NCBI GenBank assembly: GCA_013911715.1
Contig: JACEST010000048.1
Location: forward strand, 1-13,409
DNA from: Sphingopyxis sp.
GTDB taxonomy: Bacteria; Pseudomonadota; Alphaproteobacteria; Sphingomonadales; Sphingomonadaceae
Length of the DNA: 13,409 nucleotides
Reading direction: 5' to 3'
Position 1 is the stretch's first letter. Each line of letters opens with the position of its first letter. The position numbers and the translations under genes were made by a program. The notes beneath the pieces are model-generated. The model made no database searches and was not told the origin of the DNA. It saw nothing but the letters and a program-made list of their open reading frames with translations. Below are positions 11,997 to 13,409 of the stretch, piece after piece.

Positions 11997-13223
11997 ATGA
12001 CAGCTTACCAATCCAGCCTGATGCGCCTGCTCGACGAGCGCGGCTATATTCACCAGACCACCGATGCGGCGGGGCTCGATGCGCTCGCCGCCAAACAGAT
12101 TGTCCCCGGCTATATCGGTTTCGACGCGACCGCGCCCAGCTTGCACGTCGGCAGTCTGGTCCAGATCATGCTGCTGCGCCGCCTGCAACAGGCGGGGCAC
12201 AAGCCGATTGTGGTGATGGGCGGCGGCACGACGCGGATTGGCGACCCCACGGGGCGCGACGAGAGCCGCAAGATGCTGACCGACGCCGTGATCGACGCCA
12301 ATATCGCGTCGATCCGCACCATTTTTGCCCGGCTGCTGCGCTTTGGCGACGGGCCCACCGACGCCATCATGGTCAACAACAATGATTGGCTGGGCCAGCT
12401 GGGCTATATCGAGCTGCTGCAAAGCGTTGGCACGCATTTCACGATCAACCGGATGCTGACCTTCGACAGCGTTCGGCTGCGGCTCGAGCGCGAGCAGCCG
12501 ATGACGTTTCTTGAATTCAACTACATGATTTTGCAGGGTTATGATTATCGCCATCTGGCCCAGAATCACGGCGTGCGGCTCCAGATGGGCGGGTCCGACC
12601 AGTGGGGCAATATTGTGAACGGCATAGAGCTCGGCCGCCGCATGGACGGGACCGAACTTTATGGCGTCACGACGCCGCTGCTTACCACCGCCAGCGGGGC
12701 CAAGATGGGCAAGAGCGCGGCGGGCGCGGTGTGGCTGAACGACGATGCGCTGCCGCATTATGATTTCTGGCAATATTGGCGCAACACCGACGACCGCGAT
12801 GTCGGCAAATTCCTGCGGCTGTTCACCGATCTGCCGCTGGAGGAAATTGCGCGGCTGGAGGCGCTCGAAGGCGCCGAGATCAATGCGGCGAAGAAGGTGC
12901 TGGCCGACGCGGTGACGACGCTGTGCCGCGGCGCGGAAGCCGCCGATTCCGCGGCGTCAACCGCTGTCCAGACCTTTGAGCAAGGCCATGCCGGGGGCGA
13001 TTTGCCGACGGTGACCACCGGGGCGGAGGGCATGACCATCGTCGATGTGCTGCGCGCGCTCGGTTTCGCCGCGTCGAACAAGGAAGCGCGGCGCAAGCTC
13101 GACGAGGGCGCGGTCAGGGTCGACGGCACCGTCGTGCGCGACCCGGCAGCGCGCGTTACCCCGGGCGAAACCGCCGTTCCGGTCAGCCTGGGCGCCAAGC
13201 GCCATGGCCTTGTCTCGCGTTGA
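11997..13223 (+). CDS. tyrS: Tyrosyl-tRNA synthetase, TyrRS
   Basis: TyrRS charges tRNA-Tyr with tyrosine in the cytoplasm; it is a class I enzyme and essential. This 408-residue protein has normal bacterial length. Seen: GYIGFDATAPSLHVGSL with the HIGH-type motif HVGS beginning at His50; MGGGTTRIGDPTGR; FNYMILQGYDYRHL and MGGSDQWGNI for tyrosine and ATP binding; the KMSKS-type loop KMGKS at residues 236-240; and a C-terminal S4 RNA-binding domain (MTIVDVLRALGFAASNKEAR, then DEGAVRVDG, about residues 345-405). The ATG at 11997 is chosen by family N-terminus (MTAYQSSLMRLLDERGY); the frame is open back to 11808 through the repeat. No Shine-Dalgarno sequence is visible before this ATG, and the repeat ends 35 bases upstream. 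Confidence 0.96.
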   Translation: MTAYQSSLMRLLDERGYIHQTTDAAGLDALAAKQIVPGYIGFDATAPSLHVGSLVQIMLLRRLQQAGHKPIVVMGGGTTRIGDPTGRDESRKMLTDAVIDANIASIRTIFARLLRFGDGPTDAIMVNNNDWLGQLGYIELLQSVGTHFTINRMLTFDSVRLRLEREQPMTFLEFNYMILQGYDYRHLAQNHGVRLQMGGSDQWGNIVNGIELGRRMDGTELYGVTTPLLTTASGAKMGKSAAGAVWLNDDALPHYDFWQYWRNTDDRDVGKFLRLFTDLPLEEIARLEALEGAEINAAKKVLADAVTTLCRGAEAADSAASTAVQTFEQGHAGGDLPTVTTGAEGMTIVDVLRALGFAASNKEARRKLDEGAVRVDGTVVRDPAARVTPGETAVPVSLGAKRHGLVSR

Positions 13224-13283
13224 ACCACCCCAGATTCACTGGCCAATTTTAACGCTTTATTAGTGTGATCTGGGCCACTGTCC

Positions 13284-13302
13284 TCCCGAAACAATTTCGG
13301 GA
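13284..13302 (+). promoter_or_regulatory. Perfect stem-loop in the leader of the last gene
   Basis: TCCCGAAA-CAA-TTTCGGGA is a perfect 8-bp hairpin with a 3-base loop, ending 8 bases before the ATG at 13311 and 60 bases after the tyrS stop. It has no T run, so it is a poor terminator. It takes the place where a ribosome site would be expected, and could be an RNA control element or a protein operator. Confidence 0.4.
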
Positions 13303-13310
13303 CGCGTAGC

Positions 13311-13409
13311 ATGAACAAAGTCGACCCCACACGCGCCACCTATAATGGCCTCGATCAGCGCATCGCGCCGCGCAGCGACATTTATTGCCGCCTGCCGTTC
13401 ATCCTGGCC
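13311..13409 (+). CDS. 5' end of a probable PilZ-domain protein (cut by window edge)
   Basis: The ATG at 13311 opens a frame that runs to the window end (33 residues). The pattern APRSDIYCRLPFIL, a basic residue followed by a polar segment leading into a beta strand, resembles the N-terminal part of PilZ domains of sphingomonads, which often bind cyclic di-GMP. Only a fraction is visible, so the family call is tentative. No clear Shine-Dalgarno sequence is seen; a hairpin lies directly upstream. Confidence 0.45.
   Translation, partial: MNKVDPTRATYNGLDQRIAPRSDIYCRLPFILA

Overview
The window is GC-rich and looks like the chromosome of an alphaproteobacterium of the order Sphingomonadales, with a Sphingopyxis- or Sphingomonas-like gene style. 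This is inferred from protein style (a TorF-type porin, CreD, sphingomonad-like IspG and TyrRS) and from the dispersed palindromic repeats between genes. No rRNA, tRNA or CRISPR array is visible.

Left part (1-5128). The last codons of an unidentified gene overlap a sarcosine-oxidase-like flavoenzyme by ATGA. A REP-like inverted repeat separates that gene from an FMN-dependent alpha-hydroxy-acid dehydrogenase. A second palindromic repeat lies between this and the convergent creD gene. A TorF-family porin gene, also on the minus strand, ends in a clear UUCG-tetraloop terminator. It diverges from ispG, the [4Fe-4S] enzyme of the MEP isoprenoid pathway.

Middle part (5129-9792). ispG overlaps a small gene of unknown function. 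Two unrelated type II toxin-antitoxin modules follow: an Rv0623-type VapB with a VapC, then an AbrB-type antitoxin with another VapC. Between them lies a 46-codon scar. It is an in-frame-deleted copy of the acetyltransferase gene found intact downstream at 8222, fused to a copy of the last nine codons of ispG. Each toxin-antitoxin module is therefore preceded by an ispG tail and followed by a GNAT start. This suggests that ispG|GNAT is an exchange site for such modules and that two versions were joined head to tail here. A periplasmic M14/aspartoacylase-like zinc hydrolase follows the intact GNAT gene.

Right part (9793-13409). A small secreted NTF2-like protein is followed by about 1.6 kb of repeat-rich DNA. 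Three copies of one element (a 16-bp TTTACT-containing end box plus a GGGGACAC hairpin) are present, one inverted relative to the other two. The inverted pair encloses an AT-rich gene of unknown function. Two copies carry ladders of end-box repeats that start alike but stop at different points. A separate element with 13-bp inverted ends lies 35 bp before tyrS. The window closes with tyrS and the start of a probable PilZ-domain gene that has a hairpin in its leader.

All identifications come from reading motifs; no database search was possible. The most notable observations are the ispG/GNAT scar with its two toxin-antitoxin modules, and the repeat ladders at 11003-11392.
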